A stretch of 64,000 bases of DNA from positions 1,054,001 through 1,118,000 of the forward strand of contig NZ_FXYE01000001.1 in NCBI RefSeq assembly GCF_900184935.1. Reading direction: 5' to 3'. Under the pieces are notes generated by a model, which searched no databases, was not told the DNA's origin, and saw nothing but the letters and a program-made list of their open reading frames with translations. Positions 36,822 through 46,335 of the stretch are shown here, in pieces (position 1 is the first letter of the stretch; every line of letters begins with the position of its first letter). The position numbers and the translations under genes were made by a program. This DNA is from Actibacterium lipolyticum (lineage in GTDB: Bacteria > Pseudomonadota > Alphaproteobacteria > Rhodobacterales > Rhodobacteraceae).

Positions 36822-37742
36822 TTGCAGACAACGATCAAGTCACAAGCAGTCTTCACGGATGTTGGCCTTCACTCTGGCCAGCCGGTTCGAATGGTTGTTC
36901 GACCTGCCTCTGCTGAATATGGGATCTGGTTCCGCCGCACGGATGTCGTGGGCGTGGATCCGTTGATCCCTGCGCGTTGGGATGCTGTGACCCCCTCTAA
37001 GCTTTGTACACTGTTGGTGAACGACGCTGGCGTTTCGGTTTCGACGGTTGAACATGTCATGGCGGCGCTAGCTGGCTGCGGCATCCACAATGCGTTGATC
37101 GAGATTGATGGCCCCGAAGTGCCAATTCTTGACGGCTCTTCTGCGCAATTCGTTTCGGCGTTTATCGCCCGCGGCTTGCAACAGCTTGACGCGCCAAACC
37201 GCGCGTTGGAAATTCTGAAGCCCGTTGAATTCCGCGAAGGCGACGCTTGGGCGCGCCTCACACCAGCCGAAACGCTTGAGATTGATTTTCACATCGATTT
37301 CGCGGACCAAGCGATTGGTGTTCAGGATAAGCAACTGAATATGGCCAACGGCGCCTTCGTTCGTGAACTGTGCGACAGCCGCACATTCTGCCGTCAGAGT
37401 GATGTTGACGCGATGCGCGCCAACGGTCTGGCGCTTGGTGGCACGCTTTCCAATGCCGTTGTGGTCGAAGGCGAAAAGATTCTAAGCCCTGGCGGCTTGC
37501 GTCACGATGACGAAGCAGTTCGCCACAAAATGTTGGACGCCTTGGGTGACCTTGCGCTGGCCGGAGCACCGATTTTGGGGCGCTACACGGGCCATCGGGC
37601 AGGGCATGCAATCACGAACAAGCTGCTGCGGGCCTTGTTTTCACAGCCTGACGCCTATCGGATGGTTACTTGTGATGAACAGATGGCGCTTAAGTTGCCG
37701 GGTGTTGGCGTTAAGCCCGCAGATTTGCGCGCCGTCGCTTAG
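36822..37742 (+). CDS. lpxC: UDP-3-O-acyl-N-acetylglucosamine deacetylase LpxC
   Basis: A 306-residue zinc amidase, the committed step of lipid A synthesis. Zinc ligands are seen as the His in TVEHVMAAL and the His/Asp in RHKMLDALGDLAL; the catalytic His lies in GHRAGHAITNKLL. The start appears to be TTG at 36822 because family similarity (FTDVGLHSGQPV) begins about ten residues later and no ATG or GTG is in frame nearby. A rare start could lower expression of an enzyme whose level is usually tightly controlled. It has its own upstream region after the ftsZ terminator. Confidence 0.95.
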   Translation: MQTTIKSQAVFTDVGLHSGQPVRMVVRPASAEYGIWFRRTDVVGVDPLIPARWDAVTPSKLCTLLVNDAGVSVSTVEHVMAALAGCGIHNALIEIDGPEVPILDGSSAQFVSAFIARGLQQLDAPNRALEILKPVEFREGDAWARLTPAETLEIDFHIDFADQAIGVQDKQLNMANGAFVRELCDSRTFCRQSDVDAMRANGLALGGTLSNAVVVEGEKILSPGGLRHDDEAVRHKMLDALGDLALAGAPILGRYTGHRAGHAITNKLLRALFSQPDAYRMVTCDEQMALKLPGVGVKPADLRAVA

Positions 37743-37855
37743 TCACTGAAAAACTCTCCAAAGGCGTTTTGCACCGGATTTTTCTGTGCTAGAAAACGTT
37801 TAGGCCGCGCCGGGTTGATCCAGGTGTGGGAACAGACGATGGGGTAAAGCGGTTC

Positions 37856-38695
37856 ATGGGCATTAGCAGGTCGCGCACGGGGCTTGTCGGGGCGATTTCG
37901 GCGTTAGCCGTCTTGGCCGCTTGTGGTGGTGGTTCCAATGAAGCGCCACTGGAAAGTTTCACCGCAGAAGAGATATACCGCCAGGCTGAGTTTCAGCTGG
38001 AAAATAGGCGCCGGGCGGATGACGCCGCGGCACTGTTTGCGGATGTTGAGCGGCTGTATCCTTATTCGGAATGGGCCAAACGCGCGCTCATCATGCAGGC
38101 ATACGCGTTTCATCAGGATAAAGACTATGAAAGCAGCCGTTCAGCGGCACAGCGCTACATCGACTTTTATCCAGCCGATGAAGACGCGGCTTATGCGCAG
38201 TACTTGTTGGCGCTTAGCTATTACGACCAAATTGATTTGGTCGGGCGGGATCAGGGCCTGACCTATCAGGCGCTGCAGTCTTTGCGCACAGTGATCGAAC
38301 GCTATCCAGACAGCGAATATGCGCAGTCGGCGATTTTGAAGTTCGACCTTGCGTTTAACCACCTTGCCGCCAAAGAGATGGAGATCGGCCGCTATTACCT
38401 AAAGCACAGCCACTTCACCTCGGCGATCAATCGGTTCCGTGTTGTGGTTGAGGATTTCCAAACCACGACCCACACCGCCGAAGCGCTTTATCGTTTGATC
38501 GAAGCGTATCTGTCCCTTGGTCTGGACCAAGAGGCGCAGGCGGCAGGCGCGATTCTGGGATACAACTACCAATCCACCGAATGGTACGACGATGGCTTTA
38601 AGCTGCTGCAGGGGCAGGGGCTGAAGCCGGAAATTCTGGGAACAGGCTGGTTGCAAACCGTCTATCGTCAGATGATCCGCGGCGAATGGCTCTGA
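37856..38695 (+). CDS. bamD: Outer membrane protein assembly factor BamD (lipoprotein)
   Basis: A 279-residue lipoprotein component of the BAM complex. A signal peptide ends in the lipobox LAAC, acylated Cys at residue 23. The mature part is a run of TPR repeats (FTAEEIYRQAEFQLENRR, LYPYSEWAKRALIMQAYAFHQ, FYPADEDAAYAQYLLALSYY, RYPDSEYAQSA) characteristic of BamD/ComL. ATG at 37856 places the signal peptide correctly; a GTG ten codons earlier is also in frame. recN follows after 25 bp. Confidence 0.94.
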   Translation: MGISRSRTGLVGAISALAVLAACGGGSNEAPLESFTAEEIYRQAEFQLENRRRADDAAALFADVERLYPYSEWAKRALIMQAYAFHQDKDYESSRSAAQRYIDFYPADEDAAYAQYLLALSYYDQIDLVGRDQGLTYQALQSLRTVIERYPDSEYAQSAILKFDLAFNHLAAKEMEIGRYYLKHSHFTSAINRFRVVVEDFQTTTHTAEALYRLIEAYLSLGLDQEAQAAGAILGYNYQSTEWYDDGFKLLQGQGLKPEILGTGWLQTVYRQMIRGEWL

Positions 38696-38720
38696 CCTTG
38701 GGGCAGCAGGGGGGCTTGCG

Positions 38721-40370
38721 ATGCTGCGCAGTCTCGATATCCGGGATCTGCTGATCATTGACCGGTTGGAGCTTTCATTCCAGCCGGGGCTAAATGTTCT
38801 GACAGGCGAAACCGGGGCAGGGAAATCCATCTTACTTGATGCGCTTGGCTTTGTGCTGGGGTGGCGGGGGCGTGCCGAATTGGTGCGCACCGGCGCCGAG
38901 CAGGGCGAAGTGGTCGCCGTCTTTGACTTGCCAGAGGCGCATCCCGCACGAACCGTTTTGGCTGACGCAGGATTTCCCGTTGATGACGAACTTATCCTGC
39001 GCCGGGTGAATACGGTTGATGGGCGCAAAACCGCATGGGTCAATGATCGCCGTGCCAGTGGCGAGGTGCTGCGCGCACTGTCTGACACATTGGTCGAACT
39101 TCACGGGCAGCACGATGACCGGGGGCTTCTGAACCCGCGTGGGCATCGCGTGCTTCTTGACGAATTCGCGGGGCTTGCCCCGCAGGTGTCCAAAACGCGC
39201 GCGGCGTGGCGCGACGTATCGGATGCGCGCCGTGCCCTAAGCGCCGCTGAAACCGCCCTTGCCGCGATGAAGGAAGAAGAGGATTTCCTGCGCTACGCCG
39301 TTGGCGAGCTGGACAAGCTGGACCCGCAGCCGGGCGAAGAGGCGGATCTTGATACCCGCCGCCGCATGATGCAGGCCGCCGATCGCATCCGCGAAGATAT
39401 CGTGCGTGCTTTGTCGGCGCTAAGCGGTGATGGTGCCGAAGGCATGATGGGGGACGCGGTTCGCTGGCTTGAGGGGGCATCAGATAAGGCAGACGGTCAG
39501 CTTGACGGCGCGATTGATGCGCTTGGCCGTGCCATGGTTGAATTGGGCGAGGCACAGCAAGGCGTGGAAACGTGCCTGTCGGCGCTTGCGTTCAACCCTG
39601 CCGAGTTGGAAGAGACAGAAGAACGGCTTTTTGCCATCCGTGGGCTGGCGCGTAAACATGGTGTGCTGCCTGATGAACTGGGCGACTTTGCCAACGACCT
39701 GCGCGCCAAGCTGGCGACCCTTGATGCGGGCGAGGGCGACATGGCCGCGCTGCGTTCGGCTGTTTCGGCTGCCGAAGGTATCTATCTGAAGGCCGCTGAT
39801 GATCTGACCGCGCGGCGGGTAAAGGCCGCCAAGTCCTTGGACAAGGCGATGGCCGCTGAACTTGCCCCGCTAAAGATGGAGCGCGCGGTATTCGCCACGG
39901 AAATCACGCCTGCAGATGCCGGGCCGGACGGTCACGATGCGGTGGCCTTTACGGTGGCAACGAACCCCGGCGCGCCGTCGGGGCCGATCAATAAGATTGC
40001 GTCAGGCGGTGAACTTAGCCGTTTCCTGTTGGCGCTTAAGGTATGCCTGACCAGCGGGACCAGTGGCCTGACGATGATCTTTGATGAGATTGATCGGGGT
40101 GTCGGCGGTGCAACGGCTGATGCTGTGGGGCGCCGTTTGGCCGCGTTGGCGGCTGAGGGGCAAGTGCTGGTCGTCACCCACTCTCCTCAGGTGGCGGCGA
40201 AGGGCACACATCACTGGCGCGTCGAAAAGCGGGTGACAAAGGGCGTGACCCTGTCAACGGTGACGTCCGTCGCAGAAGATCACCGGGTCGACGAAATCGC
40301 GCGTATGCTTGCCGGTGACACGATCACGGATGAAGCCCGCGCCGCTGCCAAGGCACTGCTGCAAAACTGA
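38721..40370 (+). CDS. recN: DNA repair protein RecN
   Basis: A 549-residue SMC-like ATPase for double-strand-break repair. Walker A is GETGAGKS near residue 30, the middle third is an Ala/Glu-rich coiled coil, and the C-terminal head has the ABC signature ASGGELSRFLLALK, Walker B MIFDEIDRGVGG and the H-loop THSPQVAAKG. It follows bamD by 25 bp and is convergent with the next gene 4 bp away. Confidence 0.96.
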   Translation: MLRSLDIRDLLIIDRLELSFQPGLNVLTGETGAGKSILLDALGFVLGWRGRAELVRTGAEQGEVVAVFDLPEAHPARTVLADAGFPVDDELILRRVNTVDGRKTAWVNDRRASGEVLRALSDTLVELHGQHDDRGLLNPRGHRVLLDEFAGLAPQVSKTRAAWRDVSDARRALSAAETALAAMKEEEDFLRYAVGELDKLDPQPGEEADLDTRRRMMQAADRIREDIVRALSALSGDGAEGMMGDAVRWLEGASDKADGQLDGAIDALGRAMVELGEAQQGVETCLSALAFNPAELEETEERLFAIRGLARKHGVLPDELGDFANDLRAKLATLDAGEGDMAALRSAVSAAEGIYLKAADDLTARRVKAAKSLDKAMAAELAPLKMERAVFATEITPADAGPDGHDAVAFTVATNPGAPSGPINKIASGGELSRFLLALKVCLTSGTSGLTMIFDEIDRGVGGATADAVGRRLAALAAEGQVLVVTHSPQVAAKGTHHWRVEKRVTKGVTLSTVTSVAEDHRVDEIARMLAGDTITDEARAAAKALLQN

Positions 40371-40374
40371 CCGG

Positions 40375-40824
40375 TTATTCCGCCCGATAGTCGGCGGTAT
40401 TCAGCCCCGCAGCAGTTGCCACATGGGTTTCTGCGCCCGGAACGATATCGGTGTTGTGCGCTGATACGGCCAACCATCCGCCGCCGCGTCTTTCAAGAAC
40501 CACAGACATCAGCGTTGCCCGACGGCCTGTTTCAGTACCCGTTGGCGAAAGCTGCCCGGTTAGAATGAACCGCTGATGAACCAACACGACATCATCGCCC
40601 AGTGGGCGGAGCTTGGCCTTGCCCAGCACCAGCGTAGAGCGGGAAAAGAAGCTTTTCAGCGCATAGTCGTGGGCCTTTGCGATGGCGGCGCGATCTTCCC
40701 ACCACAGCCCGACGACATTCACAAAATCCGCATCCTCGGCAAACAGGGCGGCAAGGGCTGCACCGTCGCGCGCCATCCACGCATCGACGAAGGCTTGGCC
40801 AAAATCCTGTGGCTGGGCCAGCAT
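40375..40824 (-). CDS. SgcJ/EcaC-type SnoaL-like protein
   Basis: A protein of 149 residues with the NTF2-like fold pattern of the SgcJ/EcaC family: DFGQAFVDAWMARDGAALAALFAEDADFVNVVG at the start (helix pair then strand), WWEDRAAIAKAH, and a beta-rich C-terminus with VVLERRGGGWLAVSAHNTD. No reaction can be assigned. Its ATG overlaps the stop of the FAD-linked oxidase upstream (TGATG), so the two are translationally coupled and may act in the same pathway. Confidence 0.75.
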   Translation of the reverse strand: MLAQPQDFGQAFVDAWMARDGAALAALFAEDADFVNVVGLWWEDRAAIAKAHDYALKSFFSRSTLVLGKAKLRPLGDDVVLVHQRFILTGQLSPTGTETGRRATLMSVVLERRGGGWLAVSAHNTDIVPGAETHVATAAGLNTADYRAE

Positions 40825-42197
40825 CAGTTGCCGCGCACCATTTTACCGGGGTTCATGATCCCATCTGGGTCTAGGGCGCGTTTGATCTGGCCCATTACAT
40901 CCCACGCCTCGCCATGTTCGCGTTCCATATAAGGCAGCTTGCCCACACCCACGCCGTGTTCCCCCGTCGATGTGCCACCAAGGGCCAGCGCACGCTCGAC
41001 CATACGGTTTGACAGGGCCTTGGCCTCTTCCATTTCGGCGGCGTTGCCGGGTTCGACCAACAGGATCGCGTGGAAGTTGCCGTCGCCCACATGCCCAAGG
41101 ATCGGCCCGGGGATGGAGGCCTTTTCGATATCCGCGCGGGTTTCCTCAACGGCTTGCGCAAGGCATGAGATTGGCACGCAGATATCCGTGACCAGCGCAA
41201 TCGCGCCGGGCCGTGAGGCCAAGCAGGCCCAGTGTGCCTTATGCCGCGCATCCCACAGCTTGGTGCGTTCTTCGGCTTTGGTGGACCAGCGGAAGCCAGT
41301 GCCGCCGTTTTCGCCCAAAATCTCGCCAAAGCGTTCGGCTTGTTCCGCGACGCCCGCGTCGGACCCGTGGAATTCCACCATAAGATGGGGCATTTCGGGC
41401 AGGTCGGTGCCCGAATAGGCGTTCACGGCAGCCACTGTGGGCGTATCCACAAATTCGATCCGGGCCATGGGCACGCCCATCTGGATGGTCTGGATAACGG
41501 TTTCAACGGCCGCACCGATGTCTTCGAACGCGCAAACGGCGGAAGAGATCGCCTCGGGCTGGCCATGCAGGCGAACGGTCAGTTCGGTGATCAAACCTAA
41601 CGTCCCTTCAGAGCCGACAAACAGCCCGGTCAGGTCATACCCAGCCGAGGATTTGCGCGCGCGCGTGCCGGTGCGGATGATCCGCCCGTCGGCCAGAACG
41701 ACCTCTAGCGCCAGAATATTGTCGCGCATCGTGCCATAGCGCACGGCTGTTGTTCCGCTGGCGCGTGTGGCGGTCATGCCGCCAATTGATGCGTTCGCGC
41801 CGGGGTCAATCGGGAAGAACAGGCCGGTCGCCCGAAGTTCTTGGTTCAGCTCTTCGCGGGTCAGGCCGGGTTGAATGACGACGTCCATGTCCTCGGGGTT
41901 TACCGACAGAACTTTGTTCATCCGCGAAAAATCAACGCAGACGCCGCCGCGCACTGCCAATGCGTGCCCTTCAAGGGATGTGCCTGCGCCCCATCCGATC
42001 ACCGGGCACCCGTGGGCCGCACAGATTTTCACAATTGCTGAAACCTCTTGCGTATCGTTCGGATAAGCGACGGCATCGGGCGGGGTTAGTGTGAAATAGG
42101 TCTCGCTTTGGCCATGTGCTTCCAGATCAGGCTTGGACAGGCTTAGCCGATCGCCTAAGAGGGAAGACAGGGCGTCAATCGCTTCGGGGACGGGCAA
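40824..42197 (-). CDS. FAD-linked oxidase, D-lactate dehydrogenase (LDHD/GlcD) type
   Basis: A 457-residue flavoprotein of the vanillyl-alcohol-oxidase superfamily. The FAD domain shows GWGAGTSLEGHA, VIQPGLTREELNQ, GANASIGGMTA and GLFVGSEGTLGLITE; the C-terminal domain has GHVGDGNFH and STGEHGVGVGK, the substrate/metal His region of D-lactate and glycolate oxidases. D-lactate is the best guess, but other 2-hydroxy acids are possible. The start is TTG at 42197, eight bases after AAGGA; no ATG fits. It is coupled to the SgcJ-like gene. Confidence 0.87.
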   Translation of the reverse strand: MPVPEAIDALSSLLGDRLSLSKPDLEAHGQSETYFTLTPPDAVAYPNDTQEVSAIVKICAAHGCPVIGWGAGTSLEGHALAVRGGVCVDFSRMNKVLSVNPEDMDVVIQPGLTREELNQELRATGLFFPIDPGANASIGGMTATRASGTTAVRYGTMRDNILALEVVLADGRIIRTGTRARKSSAGYDLTGLFVGSEGTLGLITELTVRLHGQPEAISSAVCAFEDIGAAVETVIQTIQMGVPMARIEFVDTPTVAAVNAYSGTDLPEMPHLMVEFHGSDAGVAEQAERFGEILGENGGTGFRWSTKAEERTKLWDARHKAHWACLASRPGAIALVTDICVPISCLAQAVEETRADIEKASIPGPILGHVGDGNFHAILLVEPGNAAEMEEAKALSNRMVERALALGGTSTGEHGVGVGKLPYMEREHGEAWDVMGQIKRALDPDGIMNPGKMVRGN

Positions 42198-42292
42198 AGT
42201 TTGCTTCCTTCTTCGGGTGTTGGCGTTTCTGGGGCACCCTATGCCAGACGGGCGGCACAGGGAACTGCCTGAGGGGTAATTTGCCTGTCTGG

Positions 42293-43990
42293 ATGGACCG
42301 CGTGGGCGAGCGGCTTACAGCGCTGTTGGGACGGCATCGCGATGATGTCAAAACCGCATGTCGGACCGGTTGGTCCGTGCTGTTGCGTGCTGGTCCGTCA
42401 AAAATCCAGTTTTGGTTCATTGCGCTTTTAATCGGGATCGCCGCGGGCTTTGCCACGCTGGCTTTCCGTCATGCGATTGATTTTCTTCAGCGCGCTTTAT
42501 ACGGCGTCGATGATCCGCGCATGCTGCACAGCTTTGCCGCGTCGCTGCCGTGGTACTGGATCTTGTTGATCCCGATTGTGGGGGGGCTGGCCGTAGGGCT
42601 GTTGCTGAACCGCTTTACCGACGATGGCCGTGTGTGTTCGGTTGCAGATGTGATCGAAGGGGCCGCATTGCGCGAAGGGCGTGTGGAAAAGAAGGCGGGT
42701 ATTGCCTCTGCCTTCGCATCTTTGATCACATTGTCATCGGGCGGCTCCACTGGGCGCGAGGGGCCCGTGGTGCATATGGCGGCGATGATTTCGTCGTGGG
42801 TGTCCACACGTATTCAGGCCGATGGTATAACCGGGCGCGACTTGCTGGGTTGCGCTGTCGCCGCAGCCGTTTCGGCGTCGTTTAACGCGCCCATCGCTGG
42901 GGCCTTGTTCGCGCTAGAGGTGGTCTTGCGTCACTTCGCCGTTCACGCCTTTGCGCCCATCGTGATCGCCAGTGTGGCGGGTACAGTGATTTCGCGTCTA
43001 AGCTTTGGCAATGTCACCGAATTTTCGCTGCCTGTCGAAAGCAGCCTTGTTTTCTATGTTGAATTGCCTGCGTTCCTGATCCTCGGTCTTTTGTCCGGGC
43101 TTGTCGCTGTGGCGCTGATGCGTGCTATCTTTTGGGCGGATGACATCGGCAACTTTGTGCAAGAGGAAACCGGGCTTCCACGCTGGCTGCGCCCCGCGAT
43201 TGCGGGCGGGATGCTGGGTGGCATCGCCATCATGTACCCGCACATCATTGGTGTTGGATATGAAACCACCTCGGCTGCGTTGACGGGGGAGTTGGTGTTT
43301 CATGAGGTGGTGATTTTTGCCGTCCTCAAAGCCGTGGCCGTGGCCATCACCATGGCGGGGCGGATGGGCGGCGGGGTGTTTTCACCGTCATTGATGATGG
43401 GCGCGCTGACGGGCTTGGCCTTTGGCATTGTCGCGACATCGATCTTTCCCAATATTTCTGGCAACGAAACGCTGTATGCCTTGGCCGGGATGGGCGCCGT
43501 TGCAGCCGCCGTACTGGGCGCGCCGATTTCCACGACGCTGATCGTGTTTGAACTGACAGGGGACTGGCACACCGGTCTGGCGGTGATGGTTGCGGTGTCA
43601 CTGTCCACCGCGTTGGCGTCGCGATTGGTGAACCGGTCGTTCTTCCTGACGCAGCTGGAAAGGGCAGACAAACACGTCGCCGCGGGGCCGCAGGCCTATC
43701 TGTTGTCGTTGTACAAAGCGGTGGTGGTGATGCGCGGCAAAGACAGCCCCGGCGCGGCCTCGCGCGATGCCTGTCTGGAAATGATGGAGATGGGGGTTTT
43801 CATCGAACCCGAAGCAACATTGGAAACCGCTTTGCCGATTTTCCAACGCACCGGATACAGCTTTTTGCCAGTTGTCGCCCCCGCCACGGATGAGGGGGAG
43901 GCGACGTTATTGGGCGCATTGTTCCATGTGGACGCGCTAAGCGCTTATAACCGCGCCTTGGCCGCGACAGCAGCCGAAGAGCATTCCTAG
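42293..43990 (+). CDS. ClC-family chloride channel/transporter
   Basis: A membrane protein of about 565 residues: some 12 hydrophobic helices followed by a C-terminal CBS-like region of about 100 residues. ClC hallmarks are STGREGPVVHM with the gating Glu (about residue 156), FNAPIAGALFALEVV, GGVFSPSLMMG and APISTTLIVFELTGD. At the position of the proton glutamate (CLC-ec1 E203) there is Val, as in eukaryotic ClC channels, and the GxGIP selectivity motif is replaced by GRVCS. ATG at 42293 was chosen; TTG at 42281 behind GAGGGG is an alternative. Divergent from the FAD oxidase. Confidence 0.88.
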   Translation: MDRVGERLTALLGRHRDDVKTACRTGWSVLLRAGPSKIQFWFIALLIGIAAGFATLAFRHAIDFLQRALYGVDDPRMLHSFAASLPWYWILLIPIVGGLAVGLLLNRFTDDGRVCSVADVIEGAALREGRVEKKAGIASAFASLITLSSGGSTGREGPVVHMAAMISSWVSTRIQADGITGRDLLGCAVAAAVSASFNAPIAGALFALEVVLRHFAVHAFAPIVIASVAGTVISRLSFGNVTEFSLPVESSLVFYVELPAFLILGLLSGLVAVALMRAIFWADDIGNFVQEETGLPRWLRPAIAGGMLGGIAIMYPHIIGVGYETTSAALTGELVFHEVVIFAVLKAVAVAITMAGRMGGGVFSPSLMMGALTGLAFGIVATSIFPNISGNETLYALAGMGAVAAAVLGAPISTTLIVFELTGDWHTGLAVMVAVSLSTALASRLVNRSFFLTQLERADKHVAAGPQAYLLSLYKAVVVMRGKDSPGAASRDACLEMMEMGVFIEPEATLETALPIFQRTGYSFLPVVAPATDEGEATLLGALFHVDALSAYNRALAATAAEEHS

Positions 43991-43994
43991 ACGG

Positions 43995-44339
43995 TCAAAG
44001 CTGTTCTACGGCGACTTTGCCGGAAGGATAGAAGGCAAGGTGATCTTTGATCCGTGCAACTTCTTCCTTTGGGGCTTCGTATGACCAAGCGGCATCCTCA
44101 AGCGTTTCGCTTTTCGTCTGGATCGAAAAGTAGTTGGCTTCGCCCTTGTGTGGGCATGTTGTGCGCTTGTCGCTTGCATCAAGAAAAGCCATCGCGACAT
44201 CGCCGCGCGGGAAATAGATAACCGGCGAATACCCGTTTTCTTCCAATTCAAGCGCGTTCACGCTTTCGGCCAATACAGCGCCACCCGCGCGGACCACCCA
44301 TTTTCCATCGGCTTTTCGGATTGTGATGTGGTTCATCAT
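43995..44339 (-). CDS. DUF427 domain protein
   Basis: A small protein of 114 residues. Motifs [41 protein letters not shown] and the closing [12 protein letters not shown] are typical of DUF427, a compact beta fold of unknown function. ATG at 44339 follows GGGGAG; the frame is open upstream without similarity. It ends 4 bp from the convergent ClC gene stop. Confidence 0.88.
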   Translation of the reverse strand: MMNHITIRKADGKWVVRAGGAVLAESVNALELEENGYSPVIYFPRGDVAMAFLDASDKRTTCPHKGEANYFSIQTKSETLEDAAWSYEAPKEEVARIKDHLAFYPSGKVAVEQL

Positions 44340-44425
44340 GGCGTTTTCTCCCCAGAAGTATTGCGGCTGCATACTAGCCTTAGCTTCATGACAGTTCCAT
44401 GTCGCAAAATCTACCTTACAGACTG

Positions 44426-46234
44426 TCACAGGGGCGCGGTCGCGCCCTCCAGCCAAATTCGTGCAGTTGAAGTAACGCGCGGGGCAATCTTTTCAAAGAC
44501 CTGTGCGTGGTATGCGTCAACCCACGCACGCTCATCGTTGGTCAGGTTTTCCGTTAGGATAAGGCGGCGGTCGATGGGCACGAAGGTCAGCGTTCTGAAG
44601 GATAACATCGTGCGTGCATCAGCGCCGGGCAGGGCGGGCGCGTCCTCTACAACGATCAGGTTTTCAATACGGATGCCAAAGGCCCCTTCGCGGTAATAGC
44701 CGGGTTCGTTTGACAGGATCATGCCCGTTTGCAACGGAACATCCGACACTTTTGAAATACGCTGGGGCCCTTCGTGCACGCTTAGAAAAGCGCCGACACC
44801 GTGGCCCGTGCCGTGGTCGTAGTCTTGCCCGGCCAGCCACAGCGGATAGCGGGCCAATGCGTCAAGGTCGCGCCCTGCCAACCCTTTGGGCCAGCGCACG
44901 CGAGAGATGGCAATCATGCCCTGAAGCACGCGGGTGAAGCATTCTTTTTCGTCCTGCCCGATATCGCCCACGGCGACCGTGCGGGTGATGTCGGTCGTTC
45001 CATCGACATATTGGCCACCGCTGTCGATCAACAGAAGTTCGCCGTTCTTAACCTCGCGGTTGGTATCTTTCGTCACGCGGTAATGGACTATGGCGCCATT
45101 CGGCCCGCTGCCCGCGATGGTTTCAAAACTGATTTCCCGCAACGCGTTTGTGGCGCGACGGCAGACTTCCAATTCGGTCACAACGTCGATTTCAGTCAGG
45201 CGCGAGTTCGGAGCAGTCGCGTCGAGCCATGTCAGAAACTCAACCATCGCGGCACCGTCGCGCAGATGCGCCTCGGCCGAGCCTGCGATTTCGGCGGCGT
45301 TTTTGCACGCTTTGGGCAAGATGCAGGGATCTTCGCCATAGGCAGTATTGGCGGACCCTTCGGCCAGTTGCTGCGATATGGCCAATGGTGCGCTGGCCGC
45401 GTCGACGCGCATCGTGCCCGAAAACGCCCTAAGCGCGGCATGAAACTCATTGACCGGCTGCACTTGGAATCCTGTGCCAATATGAGAGGCCACATCGGAA
45501 TAGCGCGCCGGGTTTGCATCATAAACGATGATCGACCCGTCGGCCTGCAAGATTGCAAAGCACTGCATCACCGGATTGTGGGCCACATCCGAGCCCCGGA
45601 TGTTCAGCAGCCAACAGATTGAATCGGGCAGGGTCAGAACAACGGCGTCTTGACCAGCCTCCTTCAATACGGCCCCAAGGCGGGTGCGTTTGGACGTTGA
45701 ACTTTCGCCTGCAAGCCCTTCTGAATGCGCTGAAATTGGTTTGGAAGGGGGCGGCGGGCGATTGTCCCATATCGCGTGAACAAGAGAGCCGTTCATCGGC
45801 TTAAGCCCGATACCCGATCCCGCCAGACGCTTTTCAAGCTCGTCAATTTCCTTCTTCGTATGAAGAAGGCTGTCAAAGCCGAAAGTACCGCCGTTTGGCA
45901 TGTTGGTCCGTAACCACGCGGCAAGGGTCACCTCGGGCCAATTCACGGGGGTGAACGCTGTTGGATCGATTTGTGCGTGAACCTGCACCCGATAGCGGCC
46001 GTCGACGAACACGCCCGCCACATCATTCAACACCGCGCAAAACCCCGCAGAACCGGTGAACCCGGTTAGCCAAGCCAGACATTCGTCTGCGGGCGCAACA
46101 TACTCGCCCTGATGCACGTCTGACCGAGGTACCAAGTACCCATCAAGCGCATGTTTCGCCATTTTCGCGCGCAAAGCGGCCAGCCGGGGTGGGCCGTTTT
46201 CGGGGCGGGTTGCTGTTTCAAAAGTCTGGAACAT
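44426..46234 (-). CDS. pepP: M24 family Xaa-Pro aminopeptidase
   Basis: A 602-residue three-domain aminopeptidase P that removes N-terminal residues before proline. Two N-terminal creatinase-like domains (starting [22 protein letters not shown]) precede the pita-bread catalytic domain; metal ligands are visible in [16 protein letters not shown] (two Asp), [14 protein letters not shown] (His) and [17 protein letters not shown] (Glu). ATG at 46234 is placed after AAAAGG; an extension to 46294 has no support. Cytoplasmic; stands alone. The symbol is given for the enzyme class. Confidence 0.92.
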   Translation of the reverse strand: MFQTFETATRPENGPPRLAALRAKMAKHALDGYLVPRSDVHQGEYVAPADECLAWLTGFTGSAGFCAVLNDVAGVFVDGRYRVQVHAQIDPTAFTPVNWPEVTLAAWLRTNMPNGGTFGFDSLLHTKKEIDELEKRLAGSGIGLKPMNGSLVHAIWDNRPPPPSKPISAHSEGLAGESSTSKRTRLGAVLKEAGQDAVVLTLPDSICWLLNIRGSDVAHNPVMQCFAILQADGSIIVYDANPARYSDVASHIGTGFQVQPVNEFHAALRAFSGTMRVDAASAPLAISQQLAEGSANTAYGEDPCILPKACKNAAEIAGSAEAHLRDGAAMVEFLTWLDATAPNSRLTEIDVVTELEVCRRATNALREISFETIAGSGPNGAIVHYRVTKDTNREVKNGELLLIDSGGQYVDGTTDITRTVAVGDIGQDEKECFTRVLQGMIAISRVRWPKGLAGRDLDALARYPLWLAGQDYDHGTGHGVGAFLSVHEGPQRISKVSDVPLQTGMILSNEPGYYREGAFGIRIENLIVVEDAPALPGADARTMLSFRTLTFVPIDRRLILTENLTNDERAWVDAYHAQVFEKIAPRVTSTARIWLEGATAPL

Positions 46235-46285
46235 CGGCGGCCTTTTCAGAAGACGGCGAATATGCCGTTTCGCCGAGTTTTGACG

Positions 46286-46318
46286 CCCCGCCAAAGAACT
46301 GCAATGCCTTGGGCGGGG
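46286..46318 (-). terminator. Hairpin downstream of cobT
   Basis: A 7-bp CCCCGCC/GGCGGGG stem with a 19-nt loop, 18 bp beyond the cobT stop. The minus-strand 3' flank (CGTCAAAAC) lacks a T tract, so this may be an imperfect terminator. Confidence 0.35.
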
Positions 46319-46335
46319 ATATTTATTTCAACGCT

